Positions 17,502 through 27,019 of a stretch of DNA of 64,000 bases are shown piece after piece. Position numbers and translations under genes: made by a program. The stretch's first letter is position 1. The number at the start of each line of letters is the position of its first letter. The notes beneath the pieces are model-generated. The model searched no databases and was not told the origin of the DNA. It saw only the letters and a program-made list of their open reading frames with translations. The DNA comes from Nostoc indistinguendum CM1-VF10 (GTDB lineage: Bacteria > Cyanobacteriota > Cyanobacteriia > Cyanobacteriales > Nostocaceae): contig JAHHHS010000009.1 in NCBI GenBank assembly GCA_019359215.1, forward strand, positions 1-64,000. The letters run 5' to 3'.

Positions 17502-18266
17502 ATGAAAAGGAATAACTTAGAGTACTACGACTTGAATGCAGATAAATGGTGGAAGGAAGACGAAACTTTATATCTGTCTAACCATCTTAACAAGTCGAGA
17601 TTTGAGTTTTTTTCCAATTTTGTTCCTAATTGGAAAGGGCTTAAAGTTTTAGATATTGGCTGTGGAGGAGGATTAGCTTGTGAATATGTAGCGAATTTAA
17701 ATGCTTATGTATCTGGAATAGATTTATCGTTGAATTCAATTAAAACCGCCCAGGAACATGCTAAAAAGAATAATTTAAATATTGATTATCAGCGTGGCAT
17801 AGCTGAAAATCTCCCTTATGAAGAAAATAGCTTTGATGTTGTTTTGTGCTTTGACGTTTTAGAGCATGTTGACGATTGGCAAAAAGTTATTTTTGAAGCT
17901 TTTAGGGTTTTAAAAAAAGATGGATTATTTTTATTTGACACAATTAATAGAAGTTTTAAATCTAAATTTATAATGATCTGGCTTTTAGAGGATACTTTAA
18001 AGCATCTACCGTCTGGGCTTCACGACTGGAATAAGTTTATTAAACCCCAAGAGATGAACGAAATAATGGAAAGGGCTGGTTTTGGAGATTCTGTAATTAA
18101 AGGATTTGATTTGACGGGTGGCACTAACTTTAAAACTTTGAGAAATATTTTGCTTAAGGGCTTAAATAATCAAGCAGAAAGTGACAAAGTAGAATTATTT
18201 AAAATAGAAATTAATGATGATACTTCTGTCTGCTACATTGGTAAAGCAGTTAAGCTGAGTGGATAA
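17502..18266 (+). CDS. UbiG-like SAM-dependent O-methyltransferase
   Basis: Class I methyltransferase of 254 residues. SAM motif I is VLDIGCGGGLA (about 49-59), the acidic motif II end is SGIDLS, and motif IV/post-I is FDVVLCFDVLEHVDDW. The region PSGLHDWNKFIKP resembles UbiG. Cyanobacteria make plastoquinone rather than ubiquinone, so a ubiquinone role is unlikely and the substrate is unknown. Base composition is more AT-rich than the neighbouring genes, suggesting recent acquisition. Together with the preceding ATP-grasp gene it could modify a small product; this is inference. Confidence 0.75.
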   Translation: MKRNNLEYYDLNADKWWKEDETLYLSNHLNKSRFEFFSNFVPNWKGLKVLDIGCGGGLACEYVANLNAYVSGIDLSLNSIKTAQEHAKKNNLNIDYQRGIAENLPYEENSFDVVLCFDVLEHVDDWQKVIFEAFRVLKKDGLFLFDTINRSFKSKFIMIWLLEDTLKHLPSGLHDWNKFIKPQEMNEIMERAGFGDSVIKGFDLTGGTNFKTLRNILLKGLNNQAESDKVELFKIEINDDTSVCYIGKAVKLSG

Positions 18267-18607
18267 AATATAAAGTTTTCTTGAGTTTATCAAACCAGAA
18301 TTCAGAGGTCGGGAGTCAGAATTCAGTTGAGTATTCTGACCAGAGTTAACGGAAACGTCACCGATTATGATCCTGAATTCTGGCTTTTCAATTCTTCTTA
18401 AATATATATCTTTTACCTTAACCAAGATAAAAGATATTACTTATAAGCATTTTTATATTCATAAAAATTAAATTGTGTTTGAGGCTACGTTTAAATTTAA
18501 TAATATACCCTCACTTTTATAGATACAACTTTTGTAGGAAATAGATAGTATCAGAGATATTTTATTCTTCGCTTCATTCTCATAGAGATTTAATAAGGAT
18601 AAAAAAC
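18267..18607. other. Intergenic region, AT-rich
   Basis: 341 bases. Contains repeated cagaattcag-type words at 18297-18330, part of a dispersed family also seen near 42500. AAGGAT at 18596-18601 is the ribosome site of the next gene. Nothing else seen. Confidence 0.5.
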
Positions 18608-18829
18608 ATGAAATTTCAAATAGAATGCAATACGAGCAAAAGTAACAAAAGTAACCAACGATGCTTAATTTGTCAGCAAAAGTTTCAGACCCATAAAGCT
18701 AGATTAATTATATGCAATGACCAAGGCGAAGGCTATGGAGATATATGCCATCAATGTATATCTAAAGGCGGAAATTGGATTCAATTTCAGCTCCAAGAGT
18801 TCAGCCAGAAAATGCTAGTTTTAAAATGA
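18608..18829 (+). CDS. Small zinc-ribbon-like protein of unknown function
   Basis: 73 residues with two CxxC knuckles (Cys19-Cys22 and Cys47-Cys50) spaced 24 residues apart, with His29 and Cys36 between, as expected for a structural zinc site. The start has an AAGGAT site seven bases upstream. No membrane segment. I know no named family. Neighbours on both sides are unrelated, so context gives no clue. Confidence 0.6.
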   Translation: MKFQIECNTSKSNKSNQRCLICQQKFQTHKARLIICNDQGEGYGDICHQCISKGGNWIQFQLQEFSQKMLVLK

Positions 18830-19122
18830 ACGAGAGCATATTAAAAAATGCCCATGTTTCAGGCTATGATTAGTCATTTTGGCTTACTATAGGACTAGTA
18901 TTTGATTTTTGAAAGAAATCCGTACAACTCGAAAAGGCTAATTTTCTATTCCCTACTCTCTGCCTATCGCTCTTGCGCTGCGCTTCTCTTTGCAGAGAGG
19001 CTTCTCTTTCAGAGACGCGAACGCGCACCATGCAAATAAGTATGGCTACGCCACGCTGCGCGAACAGGAATCAAAGCGGATTGCTATAGTTTACAAGATA
19101 AAAGTATACCTGAGACAACTGA
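18830..19122. repeat. Intergenic cluster of GC-rich palindromic dispersed repeats
   Basis: From about 18955 to 19075 there are several short inverted words (cttctcttt/agagaggcttctc, acgcgaacgcg, ctacgccacgctgcgcg). They resemble the palindromic small repeats common in Nostoc intergenic DNA. No gene seen. Confidence 0.55.
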
Positions 19123-19851
19123 ATGAGTGAGTTGCAAATCGGTACTAGTGGTTGGGTTTATAAGCATTGGATGGATATTCTCTATCCGTCAAATTTGCCT
19201 AGTGACCAGCAACTTTCATTTTATGCACAACACTTTACCACTGTAGAAATTAATTTTTCCTTTTATCGTTTGCCAGAACGGTATATGTTTGAAAATTGGC
19301 GCCAACAAACACCATCTAATTTTATTTTTGCTGTCAAAGGTAGCCGCTATCTTACCCACATGAAGAAACTAAAAGACGCGATAGAACCACTATCCCGTCT
19401 CATGGAACGTGCATCTGGATTGTAAGAAAAGCTCGGCCCTATTTTATTTCAATTTCCTCATACTTGGCACATTAATCTTGAGCGTCTTCAGCCATTTTTG
19501 GAATTACTGCAAACTTACCCACAACAACAATTTACCCTTGAATTTCGTCACACAAGCTGGTTGATTCCCCAAGTTTACAAACTACTGGAAAGTGCAGGTG
19601 TAGCCCTTTGCCTACCTGTAAGCCCAACGGTTCCTCTTGATGTGTGTTTAACTGCTCCTTGGACATATATCCGTATGCATAGTGGGCAATGGGATGTTGG
19701 CTACAGCGATGAAGAGTTATCTACATGGGCCGAGCGTATCCGTTTATTCCTTACGCAGGGGATTAATGTTTACGTGTACTTCAATAACGACCCCAATGGA
19801 TATGCTATTCGTGATGCTCAGAGATTGTATATTTTGCTGGGATGTTGTTGA
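19123..19851 (+). pseudogene. DUF72-family gene interrupted by one in-frame stop
   Basis: One continuous reading frame of 243 codons has a single TAA at 19423-19425 (codon 101). Before it: LQIGTSGWVYKHW, then TTVEINFSFYRLP and FIFAVKGSRYLTH, all classic DUF72 (YecE-like). Immediately after it in the same frame: EKLGPILFQFP, then TLEFRHTSWL and YVYFNNDPNGYA, the conserved second half. The family normally reads GLxEKLGPILFQ here, so one base change explains the break. Unless the stop is read through or is a sequencing error, the gene is inactive. DUF72 proteins adopt a TIM-barrel-like fold of unknown function. Confidence 0.88.
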
Positions 19852-19926
19852 AACAAGTGTTGGTCTGAACTTGATATTAGGGCAGCCAAGGAAAGGCAAA
19901 CCTTGCCCCTATTAATAGTTAAAAAC

Positions 19927-21393
19927 TTATTCCTTTACTTCTATTAGATTAGTTGGCTGCCTGATGGGAAATAGGACTCGCATTAGCTCAACTACTGGTA
20001 CTGAGCCCTGCTCTTGAACAAAAACCAAAAATACAAGTGCAGCCATCCGTAGTAAGCCTGAGAGAACAAACAGCCCTAGCAAACCTTCCATAAAAGGTAG
20101 AGTCACTAGAAAGCTACCAAGAGTGATACCTATTGCTCCAGTTATACCAGCAACTGCTCCTACGATCGCAAAGTAACTAGATTGATGACGCACGGGTGAT
20201 ATTCCCATCATCATATTGTTGGTACACAAATCAATTGCCGCCCACGTCGCGCCAGCTAGTATATGCAACAAGGGTAACCAGATCCAAAAAGAAATTTGAT
20301 CACTTCCAACTCCTAGCCACAGCAGAGGTGTCACCGCCACCAAAACTCCCACTAATAGCAGTAGCGGACGATTCCCAATTCGGTCGGCCAGTTTCCCCCA
20401 CAAAAGCAGCATTAACATATTCGCACCAGTTCCTAATGCGTGATAAATCGTTACCACACTAATATCTATATCCAAGTTATCCAGCATATAGAGGTTAAAG
20501 AAAGGAGCGCTGATGTTAACAGCAAAGCACCAGATGCTCAGGTAAAGTACAAACTTGCAAAAATTAGCATCTTTGAGAAAACTAAAATCTATACCATGAG
20601 ACTGCGGTTGGGATGTATCTGAACCCGTGGCTTTTAAAAGCTGCGGGTTTACATCGGTCATCCAGAACTGACAGATTTGACTGATTAATCCCAGCAAAAT
20701 TCCTAGAACCAAGACTGCACCATAGCCTTGAAGTGTTCCACTAGGCCAAACCGATACTGCTAAACCTAGCAGCGGCACACCAATAAGGTTAGTCAAGCCA
20801 ACAAGGCTATTGCGAAAGCCGAAATATCGCCCCCGCAAACGTACAGGTACTAACACAGCAGACCAACCAAGCCAGGGAGCACGACCGAAAGCTTCAATGA
20901 TATTACCTAGCAATAGAATTGCCAATGTCAACTGTACTACTTGGTATCCAGCCAGATCAGATGAAGTAACCAGCACAATCGCTGGCAGAAGAATCAACCA
21001 CACCAACCGCGATGGGATGAAGATAGATATGAAATACCAACGGAAGCTGGTACTTCGGTTTACCAGATATGCTCCCAGTGGTTGAAGCAGATTCACCATC
21101 TGAGGAATAGCGGCGAGCAAACCAATTTCTACTGGCCCAGCACCCAACTCTAGCAAGAAATTACTGAGCAACGCGCCGCCGATGACACCATAAAAAATCG
21201 TAGCAAAGATACTCTCATAAGTAAGCGCTATAAGGCTTATGCGAATTTCTGGCTTAGAAATTTTCAAAAACAGTTTCGGAGTTGGAAAAAGTACCGTCTC
21301 CATTAATGCCCTATCCTCTGAAATTTCTTGAATGGGGACAGGCGGAAGAGAGCTAGCTTCTACTAAAATGTCATCTTCTTGGGACTGAACCAT
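19927..21393 (-). CDS. Major facilitator superfamily transporter
   Basis: Integral membrane protein of 488 residues with about twelve hydrophobic segments after a cytoplasmic N-terminal tail of about 50 residues. Between helices 2 and 3 and in the second half (KLADRIGNRPLLLLVG) it has MFS loop-type motifs. Substrate is not predictable; efflux of a small solute is the usual role. It is convergent with the broken DUF72 gene, 75 bases away, and there is no clear co-transcribed partner. Confidence 0.8.
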   Translation of the reverse strand: MVQSQEDDILVEASSLPPVPIQEISEDRALMETVLFPTPKLFLKISKPEIRISLIALTYESIFATIFYGVIGGALLSNFLLELGAGPVEIGLLAAIPQMVNLLQPLGAYLVNRSTSFRWYFISIFIPSRLVWLILLPAIVLVTSSDLAGYQVVQLTLAILLLGNIIEAFGRAPWLGWSAVLVPVRLRGRYFGFRNSLVGLTNLIGVPLLGLAVSVWPSGTLQGYGAVLVLGILLGLISQICQFWMTDVNPQLLKATGSDTSQPQSHGIDFSFLKDANFCKFVLYLSIWCFAVNISAPFFNLYMLDNLDIDISVVTIYHALGTGANMLMLLLWGKLADRIGNRPLLLLVGVLVAVTPLLWLGVGSDQISFWIWLPLLHILAGATWAAIDLCTNNMMMGISPVRHQSSYFAIVGAVAGITGAIGITLGSFLVTLPFMEGLLGLFVLSGLLRMAALVFLVFVQEQGSVPVVELMRVLFPIRQPTNLIEVKE

Positions 21394-22363
21394 ATTATCT
21401 AATCAATATTTAAAGAGTTAAATTGTTATAACTACTATTATCTACAATTAGTAAAACTTATATAATATTTCATCAATAAGCTTTAACGCATTGCAATTCC
21501 TTTATTGTCCGAAAGGCTAAGGCGTGTTTTCAAACTACTCGTTTAGCCTCCTAAATTTTAAGATGCCCTAAATCCAAGCCACTTGCTCTACTTGGGGAGA
21601 CACCAGACGCTCGTTCGCACCTTCTCCCAAAGGGAGAGGCTAGCGCCTGCTCGTAGGATGCCCGAACGCGAATTTATCTTTAGGAGAAGGGCTGTAAGGA
21701 GAAGACCGCAAGACCGCATTCCCTTAAAAAGACTTGATTCAGACTTCCCCCAACCCCTTTAAGGGGGGTTGGGGGGAGCTAAGACTTTAAAAACACGCTT
21801 TAGTTCATAGTAAGTATTGACTATAGATTGCTTTTGCAGAGAAGACAGACATATAGCTGTGCTTGGGCTTCTAATCAAAAAAGCCAATTAATTGACATAA
21901 ATTTAATTCTATCTATAGAGATTGCGCTAGAAACTTCCTTATATAAATATTCTTAGCAGATAATGAATATTTTGTGGAGATAAAATAATTGATATTTCCC
22001 AAATTCACTCTTAAGAATTAATACCTTTGCAGAGGAATCTTAAAATTTAGCTGGCACTAGTACACATAGACATAAATAATGCTGAATTATAACCAATAGT
22101 TAGGATTGGGGTTTAAATTGAACTTCTTTGAGTAATTTTACTAGATGACATGGAGATAGAATTTCCACTCCGACGCTGTTTGTCTACTTAACCTACTAAT
22201 TCTAGCGATGCTAAATAAGTAATATATAACCAATTGCATAAGCCTTAAGAAATTATTTCACTGGAAATTTCTATCGTGAGGTATCATTGCTCATCTTACG
22301 GAATGTGCAACCATGGGCTATGCCCCGCCGGAGGCGATCGCAACATCAGTAAAAAACTTTTTT
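21394..22363. other. Long intergenic region containing a MITE-like element
   Basis: About 970 bases. Besides the element at 21517-21803, the rest (21804-22310) is AT-rich with no coding signal. The last 50 bases before the KAP gene include a GGAGGCGATCGC repeat fragment that happens to extend the open frame. Confidence 0.6.
21517..21803. mobile_element. MITE-like element with 16/18 terminal inverted repeats
   Basis: The left end (21517-21534, CTAAGGCGTGTTTTCAAA) and the right end (21786-21803, TTTAAAAACACGCTTTAG) are inverted copies matching at 16 of 18 bases. The 287-bp body has no coding capacity and contains an internal palindrome around the ccaacccc/ggggttgg words (21751-21777). No clear target duplication found. 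Confidence 0.6.
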
Positions 22364-24112
22364 ATGGCACAGACAGAAATTGACGATATATCGGCAGATA
22401 GCTCCTTGCTTGATCCAGAAAAAGATTTACTAGGACACGCGAACTTTGCCAAGTATCTAGCGGACAGTATTTGCAAAATGACCTATCCTGAAGGTTTCGT
22501 TATTGCAGTTTACGGTTCTTGGAACTCTGGCAAATCTACATTATTAAACTTTGTAGTTCACTATCTTCAGCAAAAGCCAGAGGAAGAGAAACCAATCATC
22601 GTTCCTTTTAATCCCTGGTTATTCTCTGGACATGAAAATATCACAAGGCGCTTTTTTGAACAATTACAAAACGTTTTAAGCAAAGAGTCATCCGTACCAA
22701 AAGGTTTGAAGGAGAGATTAGCTGATTTTGCCGCCATTGTTTCAGACATTCCTCTACCTTATGCTCAAACTGGCAAGGCATTAGCAGCATTATTGGACGA
22801 GAAGAACAAGGACGCTGCCGAATTAAAAGAAGAAGTAGAAGATACGTTAGTACAGCAGCAACGGCGAATAGTTGTAACAATTGATGATATTGATCGGTTG
22901 GCTGCGGAAGATATCAAGCAGTTATTTCGTATTTTTAAAGCAATGCGAAATTTTACTAATGTTGTCTATCTTTTGGTTTTTGATAAAGAAGTTGTAATGA
23001 GAACAGTTGCAGATACTAAAGAAATATCTGAAGAAGCATACTTAGAAAAAATTATTCAAGTTAGTTTTGAGTTACCTATTCCTGATAAAACCTCACTTCG
23101 CAGGCTGCTTTTTGAAAAGCTTGATAACATATTTTCTCAAACACCAAAACAGCAAATAAGCCAAACTCGCTGGAGGGATATTTACTTTCAAGGAATAGAA
23201 CACTTTATTACTAACATCCGCGATATTACTCGTCTTATTAACACTTTAACAGTCACGTATCCAGTAGTAAAAGATGAAGTAAATGCTGTTGATTTTATTG
23301 CTATTGAGTCTTTGCGAGTCTTTTGCCCAAAGATATATAGTATAATCCATCAAAATCCTCATATTTTTGTAGGGGAGGTAAACCTTTCAACAGACGAACT
23401 CAAAAATCTTCTGAGTACCTGGATTGCTCAACTGCGAGATGAGGACAAGGAGCCTATTAAAAACCTGCTAATGCACCTTTTTCCTAAGTTAAAATTCATT
23501 TTGGGTAATACTTATCTAGATGAAAAGCAAGAGTTGGAATGGCGCGAACAGCTACGTGTGTGTAGTTTAGAAATATTTCCTATTTACTTTCGTCTGTCGT
23601 TATCAGTAGGTGAATTATCTAATATTCAGATAAAAATTATCCTTGGTTTGGCTGAAAATACAGAGAAATTTAGAAATTATTTGATAGAGCTTGCTAAACA
23701 AAAACTTCCAAACGGCACAACGCAAGCCAGGGTGTTTATAGAACAGCTAGAAAATTCCACTGAAGAAATTCCTGTGAATTACATCCCTTCAGTGGTAGAA
23801 GCTTTGTTGGATGTAAGCGAGGAATTATTATCTCAAGATGATGAATCTCATAGCATTCTTGCTTTTGGCAATGAAGTTATTATTAGTCGTTGTATCTCGC
23901 AACTCTTGCATCAAATTAATGAAACATCACGATTTGAGTTGCTAAAAAAAGTAATTACCCAAGGGAAAGCATTACCAATAATTAATCATGAAATTGCAAC
24001 ATTAAAAGAGCAACAAAGTCAATATGGTACAGATAAATCTAACTATGAAGAGAAATGGCTTGTGAACGCACAGCACCTCAAAGAACTAGAAGAAATGACT
24101 ACCAAAATGTAG
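22364..24112 (+). CDS. KAP-family P-loop NTPase
   Basis: 582 residues from the ATG at 22364 (MAQTEIDD); an ATG at 22313 would add 17 residues encoded by a dispersed repeat and is unlikely. Seen: Walker A YGSWNSGKSTLLN (about 48-60), the KAP-specific PFNPWLFSG (about 84-92), and Walker B VVTIDDIDRL (about 169-178), then a helical C-terminal half ending in a coiled coil. Many KAP proteins (for example the phage-exclusion protein PifA) carry membrane helices between Walker A and B. None is seen here, so it should be soluble. A defence or signalling role is inferred only from the family. It is monocistronic. Confidence 0.85.
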   Translation: MAQTEIDDISADSSLLDPEKDLLGHANFAKYLADSICKMTYPEGFVIAVYGSWNSGKSTLLNFVVHYLQQKPEEEKPIIVPFNPWLFSGHENITRRFFEQLQNVLSKESSVPKGLKERLADFAAIVSDIPLPYAQTGKALAALLDEKNKDAAELKEEVEDTLVQQQRRIVVTIDDIDRLAAEDIKQLFRIFKAMRNFTNVVYLLVFDKEVVMRTVADTKEISEEAYLEKIIQVSFELPIPDKTSLRRLLFEKLDNIFSQTPKQQISQTRWRDIYFQGIEHFITNIRDITRLINTLTVTYPVVKDEVNAVDFIAIESLRVFCPKIYSIIHQNPHIFVGEVNLSTDELKNLLSTWIAQLRDEDKEPIKNLLMHLFPKLKFILGNTYLDEKQELEWREQLRVCSLEIFPIYFRLSLSVGELSNIQIKIILGLAENTEKFRNYLIELAKQKLPNGTTQARVFIEQLENSTEEIPVNYIPSVVEALLDVSEELLSQDDESHSILAFGNEVIISRCISQLLHQINETSRFELLKKVITQGKALPIINHEIATLKEQQSQYGTDKSNYEEKWLVNAQHLKELEEMTTKM

Positions 24113-24348
24113 GTAAAAAGGGATACTAGCTATAAATAATATAAAATCTGGATTTATTTATAGTATAGTGTTCCTTGGTTGGGTAGAATATAGTAACAAA
24201 AGTGAAAAGTGGGTTAAAAATAAATTTACTTATTGGTGATAAAAACACTACCACTAGATATATAAATATTTTATAACCCACGAAAGATTTAGATATTTTC
24301 AGCACTTTTTAATATCAGGGAATATACTTTACTCCACACGTTGCACTC

Positions 24349-26049
24349 ATGGAATCGTATGACGTTGTAATTATTGGCGCTGGTCATAATGGTTTAGTTT
24401 GTGCTGGCTACCTGCTAAAAGCTGGTTACAGCGTCCTATTATTAGAAGGGCGATCGCTCCCCGGCGGCGGTTCTACAACTGAAGAACTTATGCCTGATGA
24501 AGCACCTGGTTTTAAATTTAGTCCTTGCGCGATTAACCATCTATTTATTTTCTTAGGGCCAGTCATCCAAGAGTTGGAATTGCATAAGTACGGCTTGGAA
24601 TATCTTAGCTGCGATCCAGTTGCCTTTTGCCCCCATCCAGATGGGAAGTATTTCTTAGCTCACAAATCGGTGGAAAAGACTTGTGCGGAAATTGCCCGTT
24701 ACAGTCAGCGTGATGCTGAAAAATACGCTGAATATGCCGAATTTTGGCAGCGCTTTATCACAGGGATTGCTCCTTTCTTCAATGCACCCCCTAAATCAAT
24801 TGTTGATATTGCTGGCAATTACAATCTCAATAGTCTGCAAGACTTATTTTCCCTTCTAGGTGGCTCTAACACAACCCTTGATTTACTGCGTACCCTACTC
24901 AGCAGTGCCACAGATAATATTAACGAGTATTTTGATTCTGAGTTTCTCAAAGCACCTCTGGCTCGACTCTCAGCAGAACTGAGTTCCCCTCCCTCACAAA
25001 AAGCTATGTCCTTTGGGGCGATGATGATGATGTTGCGTCATAATCCGGGTATGGCAAGACCGCGTGGTGGTAGTGGTGGGCTTGTGGAAGCTTTGGTGAA
25101 GCTGGTAAAAAGTGAAGGTGGTACGATTCTCACCGACCAAAAGGTAGAAAAAGTTTTGGTAGATAATGGTAAAGCTGTTGGTGTGCGCGTTGCTGGTGGC
25201 AAAGAATATCGTGCGAATAAAGGTGTAATTTCAAGTATTGATGCCAAGCGCTTATTCTTGCAACTAATGGATAGTAGCGATGTCGATAATAGCGATCGCA
25301 ATTTGCGCGAAAGGTTAGACCGCCGCATCATTAACAACAATGAAACCATCCTCAAAATTGATTGTGCTTTATCTGAACCGTTGCGTTTCGTACACCACAA
25401 TCACCAAGATAATTATCTGATGGGTTCTATTCTGATTGCTGATTCTGTCACTCATGTAGAACAAGCTCATAGTCTGATTACTCTAGGCAAAATTCCTGAT
25501 GAAGACCCATCGATGTATGTGGTGATGCCTACCGGGCTTGACCCATCGATGGCGCCAGAAGGTAAGCATACATTATGGATAGAGTTTTTTGCACCTTATC
25601 AAATTGCTGGTGCAGAGGGTACGGGGTTAAAAGGTACGGGTTGGACGGATGAACTGAAAAACAAAGTTGCAGACAGGGTGATTAATAAACTGGCGCAGTA
25701 TTCGCCCAACCTTCAACATTCAATCATCGCCCGTCATGTAGAAAGTCCGGCTGAGTTGGGAGAACGGTTAGGGACTTACAAAGGTAATTATTACCATATT
25801 GACATGACCTTAGAACAAATGCTTTGCTTCCGTCCGTTGCCGGAATTAGCTAACTACAAAACACCAATTGATAACTTGTATCTTACTGGTGCTGGAACTC
25901 ATCCGGGTGGTTCAATTTCCGGTTTGCCGGGACGCAACTGTGCGCGTGTGTTTTTGCATAATGAGCAACCTATCGCCCAGAAAATCAAGGAAGCGGGAGG
26001 TTCAATTAAATCTGCTTTCGCATCTGTCTTAAGGAATGAATCAGACTAA
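24349..26049 (+). CDS. crtO: Beta-carotene ketolase CrtO
   Basis: FAD-dependent enzyme adding 4-keto groups to beta-carotene to give echinenone or canthaxanthin, acting at membranes. The 566 residues match the family length. Seen: dinucleotide-binding IIGAGHNGLVCAGYLLKAGY (about 9-28), NHLFIFLGPVIQELEL, the segment ARPRGGSGGLVEALVKLV, and the C-terminal LYLTGAGTHPGGSISGLPGRNC typical of CrtO and phytoene-desaturase relatives. It matches my recollection of the Synechocystis CrtO sequence closely along its length. It has no partner carotenoid genes beside it. The high-light-inducible gene downstream fits a photoprotection theme. Confidence 0.92.
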   Translation: MESYDVVIIGAGHNGLVCAGYLLKAGYSVLLLEGRSLPGGGSTTEELMPDEAPGFKFSPCAINHLFIFLGPVIQELELHKYGLEYLSCDPVAFCPHPDGKYFLAHKSVEKTCAEIARYSQRDAEKYAEYAEFWQRFITGIAPFFNAPPKSIVDIAGNYNLNSLQDLFSLLGGSNTTLDLLRTLLSSATDNINEYFDSEFLKAPLARLSAELSSPPSQKAMSFGAMMMMLRHNPGMARPRGGSGGLVEALVKLVKSEGGTILTDQKVEKVLVDNGKAVGVRVAGGKEYRANKGVISSIDAKRLFLQLMDSSDVDNSDRNLRERLDRRIINNNETILKIDCALSEPLRFVHHNHQDNYLMGSILIADSVTHVEQAHSLITLGKIPDEDPSMYVVMPTGLDPSMAPEGKHTLWIEFFAPYQIAGAEGTGLKGTGWTDELKNKVADRVINKLAQYSPNLQHSIIARHVESPAELGERLGTYKGNYYHIDMTLEQMLCFRPLPELANYKTPIDNLYLTGAGTHPGGSISGLPGRNCARVFLHNEQPIAQKIKEAGGSIKSAFASVLRNESD

Positions 26050-26103
26050 GAGGCTATTTGTAAACTGGTGGGTGATGTATCACAAATTTTAGATCCTCCT
26101 AAA

Positions 26104-26122
26104 TCCTCCTTAAAAAGGAGGA
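26104..26122 (+). terminator. Hairpin downstream of crtO
   Basis: TCCTCCTT (26104-26111) pairs with AAGGAGGA (26115-26122) around a 3-base loop, 55 bases after the crtO stop, followed by CTTTG. A plausible weak terminator. Confidence 0.45.
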
Positions 26123-26152
26123 CTTTGAGAAGATTATTCCCTTTTAAAAAGC

Positions 26153-26437
26153 TACGGTGTACACACAAGTCTTTGGTGAGGTCATTTAAGATTTATCGCG
26201 CAGATAGATCCTGAGATACCTCACCCTGGTAATGCTTAAGCAAAACCTGTCCCTCTCCTTATCAGGGCTACGGTGTAGACACAAGCTTTTTAGAGTTGCT
26301 ATGTAATAGCGTAGAGTAGGCTAATTTTTACAAGTTTATTGCCATTGCGGGTCGATGCAATAGCATTGCAGGTCGATGCAATAGCATTGCGGGTTAAGGT
26401 ATAAAAGCAGCTTTAAAAGACTTTTGTGTACACGGTA
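26153..26437. mobile_element. MITE-like repeat element with 19/21 inverted ends
   Basis: The left end (26153-26173) and right end (26417-26437) are inverted copies matching at 19 of 21 bases (TACGGTGTACACACAAGTCTT against TACCGTGTACACAAAAGTCTT). A further partial copy of the left end (ctacggtgtagacacaag) lies near 26272. It encloses tandem 21-bp units and no coding sequence. Confidence 0.5.
26343..26395. repeat. 21-bp tandem repeat, 2.5 copies
   Basis: Units CATTGCGGGTCGATGCAATAG at 26343-26363, a one-base variant at 26364-26384, and a partial unit at 26385-26395. Each unit contains the imperfect inverted words CATTGC and GCAATA. It lies inside the MITE-like element. Confidence 0.85.
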
Positions 26438-26670
26438 CCCTTATCAAGGAAAGGGATGTCCCATAGGACAGGGTGAGGTTTTTGTTTTGGGTAAATTTTG
26501 TGAGGTCTTTTGATCAGGTTCCTGACGCTTCTTAACCGAAAAGATCAAAAATATATAAAATGCTTACAGATACTTCCTGTGACGCTTTTATATTCCCCAA
26601 TAGACAGAGAACTGCAACCGTAATAGTAACTAAGATGTGGGTGTAGGAGAGTTATTAAAGAATATTTACA

Positions 26671-26877
26671 ATGGCAACTGAAAGTAACAAAACGATTGAA
26701 TTATCTACTGAAGCTAAAGCCTATAACGGTGTCGATCGCAATGCTTGGATTCTTGGGTGGAATCCCCAACAAGAACTGTGGAACGGGCGGTTAGCAATGA
26801 TTGGCTTTATTTCTTACGTACTTTGGGATTTGGCTGGCTATAGCTTAGTACGTGACGTACTTCACTTGGTTCGTTAA
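26671..26877 (+). CDS. High-light-inducible protein (one-helix CAB-like)
   Basis: 68 residues with one membrane helix bearing the chlorophyll-binding signature ELWNGRLAMIGF (residues 35-46; Glu35, Asn38 and Arg40 are the pigment ligands). Hli proteins sit in the thylakoid and bind chlorophyll and carotenoid to dissipate energy and protect photosystem assembly. A TCCCCC/GGGGGA hairpin (26895-26909) follows the stop. The upstream region has no recognisable light-response element that I can place with confidence. Confidence 0.93.
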   Translation: MATESNKTIELSTEAKAYNGVDRNAWILGWNPQQELWNGRLAMIGFISYVLWDLAGYSLVRDVLHLVR

Positions 26878-26894
26878 ATCCTCGGTTATATTTA

Positions 26895-26909
26895 TCCCCC
26901 CTTGGGGGA
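26895..26909 (+). terminator. Small GC hairpin after the hli gene
   Basis: TCCCCC (26895-26900) pairs with GGGGGA (26904-26909), 18 bases past the stop. The following sequence is A-rich, not T-rich, so it may only stabilise the 3' end. Confidence 0.35.
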
Positions 26910-27019
26910 AATCAATAAAGAACAACTTAGTAGCCTCTTAGTACTTAACCTACTGGTGATGTAAAGTCTAACGCCAAGGTTATAGATGGACGCACTAATA
27001 CAATTGCGAAGGAAAAAAT

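Noticed and set aside
22313..22363. Longer N-terminus for the KAP NTPase
   Set aside because: The extra 17 codons are formed by a GGAGGCGATCGC-type dispersed repeat; the ATG at 22364 fits better.
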